DNA of 64,000 nucleotides, taken from contig WBZZ01000393.1 of NCBI GenBank assembly GCA_019918135.1, positions 25,001 through 89,000 of the forward strand, given 5' to 3'. Below are positions 53,671-62,995 of the stretch, piece after piece. The notes under the pieces were generated by a model that saw only the letters and a program-made list of their open reading frames with translations, had not been told where the DNA came from and did no database searches. Each line of letters opens with the position of its first letter. The stretch's first letter is position 1. Source of the stretch: Paulinella micropora. Lineage: Eukaryota; Cercozoa; Imbricatea; Euglyphida; Paulinellidae. The position numbers and the translations under genes are program-made.

Positions 53671-54519
53671 ATGTCCTGCGAACACGTCTGGACCTTCAGC
53701 CTCGCAACCACAGGTACGTACTGCTCGAAGTGTGGCTTAGTCAAGACAGAGCACGAGCTGTACACGTCACAATGCTGGCTAGTGAACGGACAGATGGTAA
53801 AAGAGCAACACGCTCACAGACATGTCGGCTACACTCGCCTGAGCCGGTTCCGTCAGATCACGCGCGAGACGTTCAACCTTCGAGGTGTCAATCAGTCTGC
53901 GTCGTGTGTCAGCCCGGCCTTGTTAGCACAGGCGAGGCGCCTGGTCCACAAGTGGCGGGCACACGTCGCGACGCCCGCTCGCCTCGCGTACATCTGGCGC
54001 AGAGAGAAGCTAGGCCCGCTGACCATCGACAAGGCCAGTCAGCTGTGCCACCTGCTAGGCTGCGGCCGGGGCCGGCGGGAGCCGAGCAAAGAAACGCTAG
54101 AGGAGTTGGAACGCCTCTTCAAGAAAGTCGATGCCTGCTGGCCCAAGGTGCTGAAGAAGCTGAGGCAGCGCTATGCGTGGGCGAGAAGATGTTTCGTCAA
54201 TTATCAGACGTTATTGAGGGCTTTCCTGCTGTTGATGGACGAAGAAGAGCTAGCGGCACAAGTGCCGGAGCTGAAACAAGCCGAGTCGAGGCACAGACAA
54301 AGCGCCATGTTCGCGCTCGTGTGCGAAGAACAAGGCTGGCCTTTCATCCCCTTGACTGGTTCACTGAACGGCAGCGGCCTCGCTCGGCCATTGGCGAGCC
54401 ATCTTCTGTCTGGCCCGCACGCCAAGAAGAAAAAGAAAAAGAAAAAAAAGAAAAAGACGCCGGCCGTGATTGCTGTGGCTGTTGCTGAAAAAACAAATCT
54501 TGTACTACCTAATCATTAA
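53671..54519 (+). CDS. VLTF3-like late transcription factor
   Basis: 282 residues. An N-terminal zinc ribbon half (CEHVW...YCSKCGLVKTEHEL) is followed by the VLTF3 core: FRQITRETFNLRGVNQ, LTIDKASQLCHLLGC, ETLEELERLFKKVDACWP, RYAWARRCFVNYQTLLRAFL and a C-terminal FALVCEEQGWPFIPLTGS. This matches the poxvirus A2-type VLTF3 family present across nucleocytoplasmic large DNA viruses. The end is a Lys run and an Ala/Val tail, possibly a nuclear targeting signal. Open throughout. Confidence 0.75.
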   Translation: MSCEHVWTFSLATTGTYCSKCGLVKTEHELYTSQCWLVNGQMVKEQHAHRHVGYTRLSRFRQITRETFNLRGVNQSASCVSPALLAQARRLVHKWRAHVATPARLAYIWRREKLGPLTIDKASQLCHLLGCGRGRREPSKETLEELERLFKKVDACWPKVLKKLRQRYAWARRCFVNYQTLLRAFLLLMDEEELAAQVPELKQAESRHRQSAMFALVCEEQGWPFIPLTGSLNGSGLARPLASHLLSGPHAKKKKKKKKKKKTPAVIAVAVAEKTNLVLPNH

Positions 54520-54775
54520 AAATAACAAAGAATGTGGGTCAGCAGCGGGAGGTTTGGTGCCGGTCCGAACGGGCGTGAGGTCGTTGATTTCACCGGAGGC
54601 CCAAGCAGATCGCAGCTGCGCCGAGAAAGGCCCTGGGGGACCGCGAGGGCAAAGGACCTGAGAGACGATTGCGCAGCGCAATGCTGCCCAACCGGGCTGG
54701 CCCAAAGGACAAGGCGAATTAAAGGAACCGCCACCAAACGGCCGCGGGGGGTGCGATGAGTGGGTGGGTGGGTGT

Positions 54776-54806
<31 letters not shown>

Positions 54807-55536
54807 GGGGGGTAGAGCGGAAGGGATAGGAAAAGGAGGACACAATTACGCGGACCGTCGAAAGAAGAGGGCAGGACAGGTGCGTGAAGGAAGGGAGAGA
54901 GAGGGGGGGGGGGGCGGGAGGCTAGTTTGGGAGGACGTCTGTCTACAGAGCCCCCTCTTCTGCCCCTTCCTTTTCTTTGGGAGAGTGCAAAGGGGGGGGG
55001 GGGAAGAAAGGAGGAGATCTTGCACCGTAGCTCCCCCTCCCCCCTCCCCTCCTTAGCTCCCAGTTTATCTCCCCTTGCGTCTTTTTTTTCTCTTCTATTT
55101 TTCGTTCTGGTACGAGCGTGGACAGGCAGGAAAGTGGCGATCAAGAGTGGGAGGGAGGGAGGAATGGTGGTTGTAGCCGCCACGCCTTTTTTTTTGTTGT
55201 GCACCCACTCGGTACAACCCGCGCCCGTGCCCCCCCCCCCCCACCCCCTCCTCCCTCTTTCTCTCCCGCACGCCCCTCCCCACACAGGTTCCCGAAAAAA
55301 AAACATCTTAACAGACAATAAAAAAAGAAAGCAAAAATCGGCGAAGGAGGGGGGGGTAGAGACGAAAAGGGAAGGGGAGGGGGGAAAAAAAGGAAGGCAA
55401 AAAAAAGTGTTAGTTTTGTCAACATCGGGAGGGGGGGGGGGGAATAGAGAGTAGTTTCTTTTTTCTTGTAACTTTTTAAACAGGTTTTGGGTAAGATTTG
55501 CACGTTCTATTCAAAACTGTATTTTAATAACAAAGA
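54520..55536. other. Gene-poor low-complexity gap
   Basis: Contains a (TG)n/G22 tract near 54775-54812, G/A-rich stretches with G runs (54902, 54994, 55349-55384, 55428) and C runs (55230). Long frames across it read as Pro- or Gly-rich strings on both strands and are not supported as genes. An AT-rich stretch before 55537 is the likely promoter of the next gene. Confidence 0.6.
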
Positions 55537-55638
55537 TTGAGCGAACGGACTTTTCCGCTTGTACCAACACACACCCGGAGGCTGGTCACACGTACAGCCC
55601 TTTGTTTTTCTTTGCGGACGGCACTCAAGAAAAAACCA

Positions 55639-56592
55639 ATGCCTGCTAAAGTATCCCCGGCGATGCCCTCTGAAGCCAGTAGCAGCAGTGAGAGCGGCCC
55701 GAAGACAGATGAGGATAAGTGGGCATCGTGTTTTTATGTTATAATGTGGCTTTTCTCGGCCGGTGGTATGTCCTTGCATCTGGCCTCTGCTTCTTTTAGC
55801 ATCAGGCACATGTTCGATGACAGGCCGTTTGGGGTAGGCAAAGGTTTTGGCACTGAATCCCAAATCTTCAAAACGAGCCAAGGCCTGATTATCGCGGGAA
55901 TCGTCGTCACGACGGCCTCGCTGTTTGTGGCCTTTTTCTTTTTCTCAACCGTTTGGAAAGATATGTATTCTTTGTCCAGAACTGCAGTGCTGAAAAACGT
56001 GATCAAGTTCTACGGCTACAGAAATCACCTGCTGATCCACATGGCCGGCTTCATCATGACGCTGCTGCTGCTGTCGCTGTCGCTCATGATCATGAACAAC
56101 ATCCATAACAACAAGGAGGAGGTGATGATCCTCCGCAACCCTAATGTGGACAGGCTCGCCATGGAGTGGTCGGTAATGCTGAGAACTGGCAGGGACGCCA
56201 ACGCTACTACTATCTGCAACGACTGCGTCCTGACCGACAACGCAAATGATGGTGGAGAATGCTCCTTACAGAATGCCATGATGTGGGCTGCTTCCAGCCT
56301 CCTGTCTGTGATCGGCAACTCCTTGGCAGTCGCGAAATACTTCATAGCCATGATTACCTGGATGAAGTGCGATTCGAACCCGTGCAAATGGCCGGAAGAT
56401 TCGGAAGCGAAGAAAGAAGAATATCAACATTTGGTGACCCATTTTGAGGAGGGTGCAGGCATGTCTATGAAAGATCTAATCCAATTGATGCAAGAGTTGA
56501 GGGCCGATATGGCAACCATCAAAGGCGGCGCTCCTCCTACGTTGAAGAAAACTAGTTCAAGAAGGAGTACGGGAACGAATCCAATTGGTTGA
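55639..56592 (+). CDS. Multi-pass membrane protein of the virus-like block
   Basis: 317 residues from MPAKVSPAMPSEASSSSESG (an in-frame upstream ATG at 55537 would add 34 basic residues). Four hydrophobic segments are visible: ~33-50 (SCFYVIMWLFSAGGMSLHL), ~79-98 (GLIIAGIVVTTASLFVAFFF), ~134-150 (MAGFIMTLLLLSLSLMIM) and ~212-232. A loop between the last two holds four cysteines (CNDCVLTDN...C). The C-terminal tail is cytosolic-looking with a short coiled coil and a Ser/Arg/Lys end. No family recognised; an envelope or host-membrane role is a guess. Confidence 0.65.
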   Translation: MPAKVSPAMPSEASSSSESGPKTDEDKWASCFYVIMWLFSAGGMSLHLASASFSIRHMFDDRPFGVGKGFGTESQIFKTSQGLIIAGIVVTTASLFVAFFFFSTVWKDMYSLSRTAVLKNVIKFYGYRNHLLIHMAGFIMTLLLLSLSLMIMNNIHNNKEEVMILRNPNVDRLAMEWSVMLRTGRDANATTICNDCVLTDNANDGGECSLQNAMMWAASSLLSVIGNSLAVAKYFIAMITWMKCDSNPCKWPEDSEAKKEEYQHLVTHFEEGAGMSMKDLIQLMQELRADMATIKGGAPPTLKKTSSRRSTGTNPIG

Positions 56593-57022
56593 ATGGACGG
56601 GCCTGCGCACAAAAGAAAAGAAAGTGCAAGGAGAGGAGCAGAGAAAGAGAGAGAGAGAGAGAGGAAAGGTGGAGGGGAGAAAGGGGGCGTGATCCTCCCG
56701 AAGAGCTTTCTGCTGGAACGAACCACCCAAAGCAAAAGCACTTCCACTCTGCCCGAGATAGCTAGCAGTTACTTGTGATCGCCCCCACCCCCTTGATCTT
56801 GTGATGGCCAGGACCCACCTTTTGCTCTTGGTTTCTTTTAATTAAAGAAAAAAAGAAATTTACTTGTCTGATCAAACTAGACTGACTACATTTTCTGTGC
56901 TGGCAGTCTGCTCTCTTGTGTTGAAATTGTCAGTCCGATGCTGCTGCTGCTGTCGTTGTGGGGGCGTCGTCGCGCTCCTCCTTCTCCTCCTCCTCCTCTT
57001 CTTCCTCTTCCTCCTCTTCCTC
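56593..57022. other. Intergenic, no gene recognised
   Basis: A (GA)n tract at 56640-56665 and a TTAATTAAAG stretch near 56837. From about 56978 there is a Glu-codon-type CTCCTC tract that belongs to the acidic tail of the minus-strand H4-like gene. Confidence 0.5.
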
Positions 57023-57486
57023 CTACTCCCCTTCCTCGCGCTTGCTGCTAGTGCGGCGTTTCTTGGCGGGCGGCTCGTCCATGGCCACGCCCAGGTACAG
57101 CCGGCGGCCGAACCCCGTCTTGTACGCCCTGAGCACATCCTCGACCCGGGCGGTCTTGCGGCCGCAGTTCTCATACAGGTCCACGCGCTCGTGCATGACC
57201 CGCACGAAGTCGTCGAGCGAGTCGGTCACGCTGCGCCGCAACTAACAACTTCCTGCCGCCCAGCCGGCTGATCCTGCACTGTCTAGCCAGCATCTTGACT
57301 TCCGAGGGCCACAGCAGGCCCACCTCGGGGCACTCGCGGCGCCTGTGCCTGCGCGCTAGGGGTCTCTGTTTTTCGCGCTTGTCGCGGGGCTGGCTTGGCT
57401 GGCTCCTCGGTTGCCTTGGCAACCGTCGCGCTTGGCTTCGTGCCCTTGTCGTCATCGCGGTCGTGCTTGTTCTCGGTCGCGGACAT
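57023..57486 (-). pseudogene. Histone H4-like gene
   Basis: An N-terminal tail rich in Lys, Ala and Pro (MSATENKHDRDDDKGTKPSA) precedes histone-fold pieces: WPSEVKMLARQCRISRLGGR resembles H4 helix 1 (KPAIRRLARRGGVKRISG), and LDDFVRVMHERVDLYENCGR with KTARVEDVLRAYKTGFGRRL resembles helices 2-3 and the C-terminal part ([40 protein letters not shown]). An extra C-terminal acidic/basic tail follows. It is far too diverged to be the host's own H4, so it is probably a viral histone. The gene has about two breaks. Confidence 0.7.
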
Positions 57487-58002
57487 GGTTGGTGCAAGTG
57501 AAATGTAAAAAGAAAGTGGTGGCGGCGTGGAGTAAACGAAAGGGGTGCTTGGGGTTTAGGCGCCTTTGTTGGAAATGTGTGGCACTACCAAAGGCCGTGG
57601 CACCACCTTTCGTTTTTTTTTTGGCGAGAGCTTGGTAACGGCGGTGACGAGAGGGGGGAGGGAGGGAGAGAGAGGAAACAAAAAGGGGGGGGGGGGGGCG
57701 GAGGCGCGGGAGGGGAGAGGAAGCAGGGGGGGTTTTGGCGAGAGGGGGGGGGGGCAGGCACCCCTCCTCCGCCACACACCCAGCCCGTGCCCAAACATGG
57801 CGTTCGGGACGCAAGGGGGGGGGGGGGGGCCACACAGAAAAGGAACCAAAAAAAAGGAACGGGAGAGGGGGGGGGGCAACACAGAAAATGAATTTAAAAA
57901 AAGGAACGGGAGAGGGGGAGGGGGGGGGGGGGAAGAAGGCGCGGGAGGGGAAAAAGCATTTTTTTTGGGTCCCACTCCCATCTTGTTTTTTTTTGGGCGT
58001 AG

Positions 58003-58051
<49 letters not shown>

Positions 58052-58276
58052 AGGGGGAGGAGAAAGGGAGAAGGCGCGGGGGAATGGAGGGGGGAAGGGG
58101 GGGATTACTGTGCGGAGTGGAAGAAGGGGCGTGTGACGATTCGGCCCCCCCCCCCCCCCCCTCCAGTCTCCTCCCACACCCCACCGTCGCAGGCTACCTG
58201 CCCTCTTTGAATCCCCCCCCCCCCCCTCCCCCCCTCCCCCCCCCCCCCCCCACCCCCAACGCCCCGTCGCAGGCCT
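57487..58276. other. Low-complexity gap with G and C homopolymers
   Basis: Contains G runs (57685, 57747, 57809, 57869, 57919), a (GA)n tract (58007-58048) and C runs (58147-58162, 58215-58250). Two GAACGGGAGAGGGGG-type segments repeat near 57858 and 57904, with an AACACAGAAAATGAATTT-like separator. No gene is supported. Confidence 0.65.
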
Positions 58277-59722
58277 TTAGTGGCAAGCCAGTGAGGCCAT
58301 CCATTGCTGCAGAGGCACCGCCGTGTCCAAGAACATAGTACCGTCCTGCAAACGGCCGCGGTAGCGACGCTGCAGCGTGAGGCACCACCAGGCGTAAGCC
58401 TCGGGGAGGCAGCCGCACAACACCACGCCGTCGTCCGCCCCGTAGCCCAGCCAGGCGCCAAAGGCGCTGATAAGCACGGGCCGCGGCCGCAGCGTGTCAG
58501 GCAGGACGCCGAACTCCTGCGCAGTTTGTGCAGGGAGCGTGCAACGCAGCACGGAGGTAGGCAGCAGCACGAGCCCCTGTCGCCAGCGCTCTGGCCGTGC
58601 AGGAGCACGAGGCACTCCTCGAGCAGGGCCAGGTCCATTTCGTCCAGCGGGTCGTCCGAGCCGAGCTTGTGTGCCTGCCCCAGACGCCAGACCGCGCCGG
58701 GGTCGGGGGCAGCGCGAGCCGCCAGCGTCTGCAGACACTCGCGCCTGTACGCGCCCGCCAGCTTTTGCATGACGGCCGACGCCTTGACGGCGGCCGCGGC
58801 GCCCTGGCCAATGATCGTCCGGTAGTTTTCCTCGGCACAGCCCGTGAGGTTCTGCGCACAGCAGATCTCCATGAACCTGTCGCGGACGCGTTCGGAGACC
58901 TTGGGCGGCGCGCCCGCACCCCACAAACGCTCGCGGAAGGCCCGCGCGGACGTGGGCGTGGTGGGCTCGAGCAGCGTGTCCCAGCGCGGGGGGGCCGCGG
59001 CCGCGAGCAGCGCGTAGAAGAGCGAGAGGTAGACGTACCAGTTTGTCAGCACCTCCAGCGAGGGCGAGAGCTCGACCAGGGTCGCGGCCGGCTCGGGCGT
59101 GAGCCAAGCCGTGTAGCATTGTCCCCAGAAGCACCTCTGCAGCCCCGCCCAGGCCTTGTCGATAACGTGGCGCTTGAACCACTCGAGCACGGCGCCGCTG
59201 GAGCCGCCATGGCCGCTGCGCAGCTCTGCCACCATCGCCTGGAACTCGCACCTGGCCGCCGTGAGTTCGGCCCACGGGATCGGCAGCGTCGTCTGTGCCT
59301 GCCCCTGGCCCCTGTCTAGCAAGACGCCCAGGCACGTCGCCCAGCCCCGCACGTCGCTCGCACGGGAGGCCAGGCTCTTGAGTTCGGGCGCGGACAGGGC
59401 GCGCAGCGCGCGCCCGCGCCACTCGTGCTTGGCCATGTACGACGCGCTCAGTGCCCAGCACAGCACATGGCACCAGCCGCTGCTGCAAACGGCGGGCACG
59501 TGCGACGGGTCCGCGACGATGTTCAGTTGAATGCGGGGCTGCCCCAGCTGGTACTGCGAACGGTAGTGCTGGAACAGAACAGAGCGCAACCCGTCGCTCT
59601 CTGCGAGGCGCGGGGTGCCCGAGCCGATGCACGTGCACAGCTGCGTTTCCGCCAGGCGCAACAACTGGAGGGCGTAGTTCTCGGGCCGGGGGCCGCACCA
59701 CGTCAAGCGGCATGGGCTCCAT
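58277..59722 (-). pseudogene. Large orphan protein of the virus-like block
   Basis: About 480 codons, Ala/Leu-rich and mostly helical, with stretches such as ENYALQLLRLAETQLCTCIG, RIQLNIVADPSHVPAVCSSG, WYVYLSLFYALLAAAAPPRW, NYRTIIGQGAAAAVKASAVM and a C-terminal end GYGADDGVVLCGCLPEAYAW. Codon composition (GC-rich third positions) marks it as real coding DNA over its shadows. No family recognised. The start (near 59722) is uncertain. About two breaks. Confidence 0.5.
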
Positions 59723-59964
59723 TGGCCAGCTCCGGAAGTTGGCCGCGGGTGTGGAGAAAGGGAAAACGGGAGGAGGAAAACAGAAACAAAAAAAAAGAAA
59801 GGGGGGGGGGGGGGGGCACGGCAAATGGCGGAAAGTGTAACCCACAAAAAAAGAGAATAGGGGGGGGGGGGCGCGGCAATGGCGGGAAGTGTAACCCCAA
59901 AAAAAAGAGGGGGGGGCGGTGAATACGGGCTATGGCGAATTGCGGGGTTACAGGGAGGGGGATA

Positions 59965-59999
<35 letters not shown>

Positions 60000-60961
60000 A
60001 GCAAAAAAGGGGGGGTAGGAGGCGGGTTTTCTTTTCTTCTTTTCTTCTTGCGGGTTGCGTCGGTGATACCTCTTTTTTTGCGTGACGGGCTCGGGGCGGG
60101 GGATAGGGTGTATGTGTGTTGCGGGGGGGGGGGGGGGGGGGCGCGTGTCGAGCTTTGGCCCCTACCCGTTCCCCCTCCCCGCTGTCTTTGCTTTTGATGC
60201 AGACATCTTTTTCCTTCCTCCCCGCACCTTTTCCCCTCCCCCTCTCCGCACCTGGTGTGCAATGGAGCGCGAGCCCCGAGAACCTACCCGCGCACAGCTG
60301 CTACAGCGCAAGTTTTGCTCAAAGCCCCGCCCGAGAACCTACCCGCGCACAGTTGCTGCATCGCAAGTTTCGCTTCAAAGCCCCGCCCGAGAACCTACCC
60401 GCGCGCAACTGCTGCAACGCAAGTTCCGCACTGCGAGTTGCACCCTCCCACCGCCATTGGCGACCCTCCCGACCGCTAGGCATAGACGGCGCAGCAAAAC
60501 ACCCTTGCCACTACAGCGCGCTCCCTCCGGCAAAGTACGACTGTCGCAACAAAAGAACAAGGAGCTAGTTCGTAAAGGTGCGGCAAACCGTAAGAGACAG
60601 CCGCGGAGGGTTGCGGCACCTGCCACAAACTGAGGTGCGCTCTCGCCTTTCTATTCGCCATCCCTGGCTAGACACAGGTGCTTAACCACCCGACATGTCA
60701 CGCGTGAAAATCCATTCTTGTCGGGTGGACTTCGTGCCACCCGGCAAGGTTGGATTTTGCTCTTTTTCTAGCGTGGTGTCCCTTCTGGTTCCGAGGTTGT
60801 TTTGTTTTCTTTGTATTAAAAGAGTGCAACGCTGATTTTCTTTGGGGGTTGGGGGGGGGGGGGATGGGCCGGGCAGAACAATAGTGAAAAAAAAAAGAAG
60901 AATGCACTCGTGCCGCGCCAAGAAATATTGTAAGCCCCAAAAATGAGATTTAATTAGCTCC
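59723..60961. other. Low-complexity gap at the right side of the virus-like block
   Basis: Holds G runs (59800, 59860, 60121), a (GA)n tract (59967-59996), the 55-56-bp tandem repeat at 60278..60440, and a 10-bp-stem hairpin CCACCCGACA/TGTCGGGTGG at 60686..60728. Frames here are not convincing. The block probably ends within this stretch. Confidence 0.55.
60278..60440. repeat. Three tandem 55-56-bp repeats
   Basis: Units start at 60278, 60333 and 60389 with GAGAACCTACCCGCGC and contain CAGCTGCTACAGCGCAAGTT-like sequence. Unit length is not a multiple of three, which argues against coding use. They may be protein-binding sites. Confidence 0.8.
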
Positions 60962-62013
60962 TCAACATGTGCTTTCCTCAGGAATAGAAAACGGCTGAGG
61001 CACCCCCTTTCTGCGAAAGATCAGCAAATGATACTTACCACGGCCGCCAGTAGATTTGATTGTCCGGTGGCAGTCAGCAGTAAACTTTGAGTTCCACTCC
61101 GGAGAGAAGAATTCTGCGTCTTTCAAAGAATAGATCCAGTCCAAGAGCAACAAAAACTGAACGCGCGGGTCTTTTAAAATTATTTCCAGAGGTGATTGCT
61201 TGTCCTCTACGGACCAACTGGAGGCAAAGAAATAAACGCAAATCTTACGTTCGCACTTTTTTTCCACTTCCCATAGCTGATCGAATCTAAAGTCATTTTT
61301 CACCGTCTTATCAAACTTGACTTTCGGCGTGGCGGCGGGAGTACCTTTTCTTGTGCAGAACCTTTGGCGTAAGTCGTTAGTGTTGTCCTCATAGTTTCCT
61401 TTTTCAACCCGTACACGCCCTTGAAGCCGACGAAGGCGGCCATATTTACACTGACGCCCGCGCCCGCGCCCAGGTCCACAAAGGTAAGTTCTTGCTGGAG
61501 GCCCTGGAAGTAGTAGTGAATCAAGGTCAAAAAAATGGGCACGGGTGAGTCTTGTGTTCCTCCTATTTCCGTGGTCCTGCTGTTGGAACGTGTGTCTCGT
61601 TTGTTGTTGGAACGTGTGCCTTGTTGCCCTGAAGCTGGCACTACGCATGATACAAGCTGCTCGTCTTTAGTGTTTTGCAGGGTTTGGTACCATTTTTTAA
61701 TAGCCTCCGCCCCACGAATTTTGTCAGGCAGATCCAACAACGACGCGTCAATTTCATCGCATCCTTGACATTTCTTATCAGACAGCATGTTTTTTAGTGT
61801 ACATCTTGAACATGTCCATTTGACCTCAGGCAGCAAGATCATTGAAGCAGGAAACTTTTTTCTTCGGGGCATAGGTGGCCGCTGAACGGTGGCAACCTTG
61901 TCTGGGGCCAGGGTGGGTATGAAGCCTGTGTTGTGTACATGATAGACTCTTCCTTGCCCTGACAAACTTCTACCGTTGATAGCTTGGTTCATTAGATTTC
62001 GTCTCTTCTTCAA
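60962..62013 (-). CDS. RanBP2-type zinc finger plus methyltransferase-like protein
   Basis: N-terminal region with KWTCSRCTLKNMLSDKKCQG, a WxCxxC...CxxC RanBP2-type finger that usually binds RNA or ubiquitin. About 95 residues later comes a SAM-binding motif I, LTFVDLGAGAGVSVNMAAFV, in the style of DOT1-like histone methyltransferases. The rest (LWEVEKKCERKICVYFFASS, FLLLLDWIYSLKDAEFF, RGKYHLLIFRRKG) fits the second half of a Rossmann methyltransferase. The coding is spread over two frames, either by a short intron or a break. Whether it belongs to a virus, a transposon or the host is unclear. Confidence 0.5.
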
Positions 62014-62020
62014 AGTCTTT

Positions 62021-62021
<1 letters not shown>

Positions 62022-62063
<42 letters not shown>
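62022..62063. repeat. (GA)n microsatellite
   Basis: GA repeat directly upstream of the methyltransferase-like gene. Confidence 0.95.
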
Positions 62064-62066
<3 letters not shown>

Positions 62067-62159
62067 CAGCTAGCTACATCTGACGATTTTTTTTTGTTCC
62101 TTTTTTAATCCTCGCTTAGCTGGTAAGTTAAGAGGGAGGTAAGGAGGAGAGAATTTAAG

Positions 62160-62995
62160 GGAGCTGTTTTTTGGTGAGGGTGGGGAGGGAGGAACAAGAA
62201 GAGCCACCCGCAAAAATCACGGCGCCGAAATGTCCTTCGCCCAAGAAAAGTTTCAGCGACGGTCCGCAAAATACGGCCAATTCATTTGGCACCCCAATAT
62301 TCCGCAGAATACGGCAGCTAGCCGTTTTGTCGACAAATCTGCCGGGTCTAAGATAGCTCAAAAAGATTCTTTTGTTGGCAATTTCGGCAACGGCGTTGGT
62401 TGGTGTGCAAAAAAGCTGGGGGAAAATCGGCGGGCGGGGAAAAAATCAGCAGATCAAAATTTTTCCCCGCCCGCCAAGCTTTCCCCAACCTTTTTGCACA
62501 CCAACCAACGCCACTGCCAAAATGTCCTGCACTCTAAAAAAAAGTTTCCGCGAGGGTCCGCAAAATGCGGCCAAATCATTTGGCACCCCAATATTCCGCA
62601 GAATACGGCCAAATCATTTGGCACCCCAATATTCCGCAGAATACGGCTGCTAGCCGTTTTGTCGACAAATCTGCCGGGTCTAAGATAGCTCAATTTTTTT
62701 TTTTGGCAATTTCGGCAACGGCGTTGGTTGCAAAAAAGCTGGGGGAAAATCGGCGGGCGGGGAAAAAATCAGCAGATTAAAATTTTTCCCGCCCACCAAT
62801 CTTTCCCCAACTTTTTTGCACACCAACTAACGCCACTGCCAAAATATCCTGCACTCTAAAAAAAGTTTCCGCGAGGGTCCCTAAAATGCGGCCAAATCAT
62901 TTGGCACCCCAATATTCCGCAAAATACAGACAAATCATTTGGCACACCAATATTCCGCAAAATACGGCAGCTGACCGCTTTGCCGACAAATCTGC
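62160..62995. repeat. ~330-bp tandem repeats with foldbacks and 36-bp subrepeats
   Basis: Two and a half large units. Each contains a 36-bp element beginning CAAATCATTTGGCACCCCAA (single in the first unit, doubled in the next two), a GCCGTTTTGTCGACAAATCT segment, and a long foldback (62377..62518 and 62705..62840) whose arms run from GGCAATTTCGGCAACGGCGT to CGCCACTGCC around a GGCGGGCGGGGAAAAA / TTTTTCCCCGCCCGCC centre. Foldbacks of this kind resemble MITE-type or hairpin elements. Confidence 0.8.

Larger units (their letters stand above)
40890..60900. mobile_element. Large-DNA-virus-like fossil block
   Basis: GC-rich, tightly packed genes on both strands with short AT-rich promoter gaps, unlike the Polinton and repeats to the left. 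Contents include a TV-Pol-like/origin-binding-helicase protein, ribonucleotide reductase large subunit, PCNA-like clamp, candidate ssDNA-binding protein, VLTF2- and VLTF3-like factors, H4-like histone and orphans. The transcription-factor pair points to the nucleocytoplasmic large DNA virus (Nucleocytoviricota) side. No capsid gene or terminal repeat is recognised, so this may be a fragment. It is broken in several genes (about half a dozen breaks or more). Edges are approximate. Confidence 0.65.

Noticed and set aside
54760-55480. Gly- or Pro-rich proteins on both strands
   Set aside because: Frames arise from G/C homopolymers and purine tracts; composition is extreme and no motif is seen.
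57560-58200. Pro-rich/Gly-rich overlapping frames
   Set aside because: Low-complexity shadows on both strands over G and C runs.
60082-60633. Protein with REPTRAQLLQRKF-like repeats
   Set aside because: The tandem DNA unit is 55-56 bp and does not keep frame, so the peptide repeat is not maintained.
40890-60900. Bacterial contamination
   Set aside because: VLTF2/VLTF3-like, PCNA-like and histone-like genes, AATAAA signals and promoter style are viral/eukaryotic, and no ribosome-binding pattern or bacterial gene is seen.
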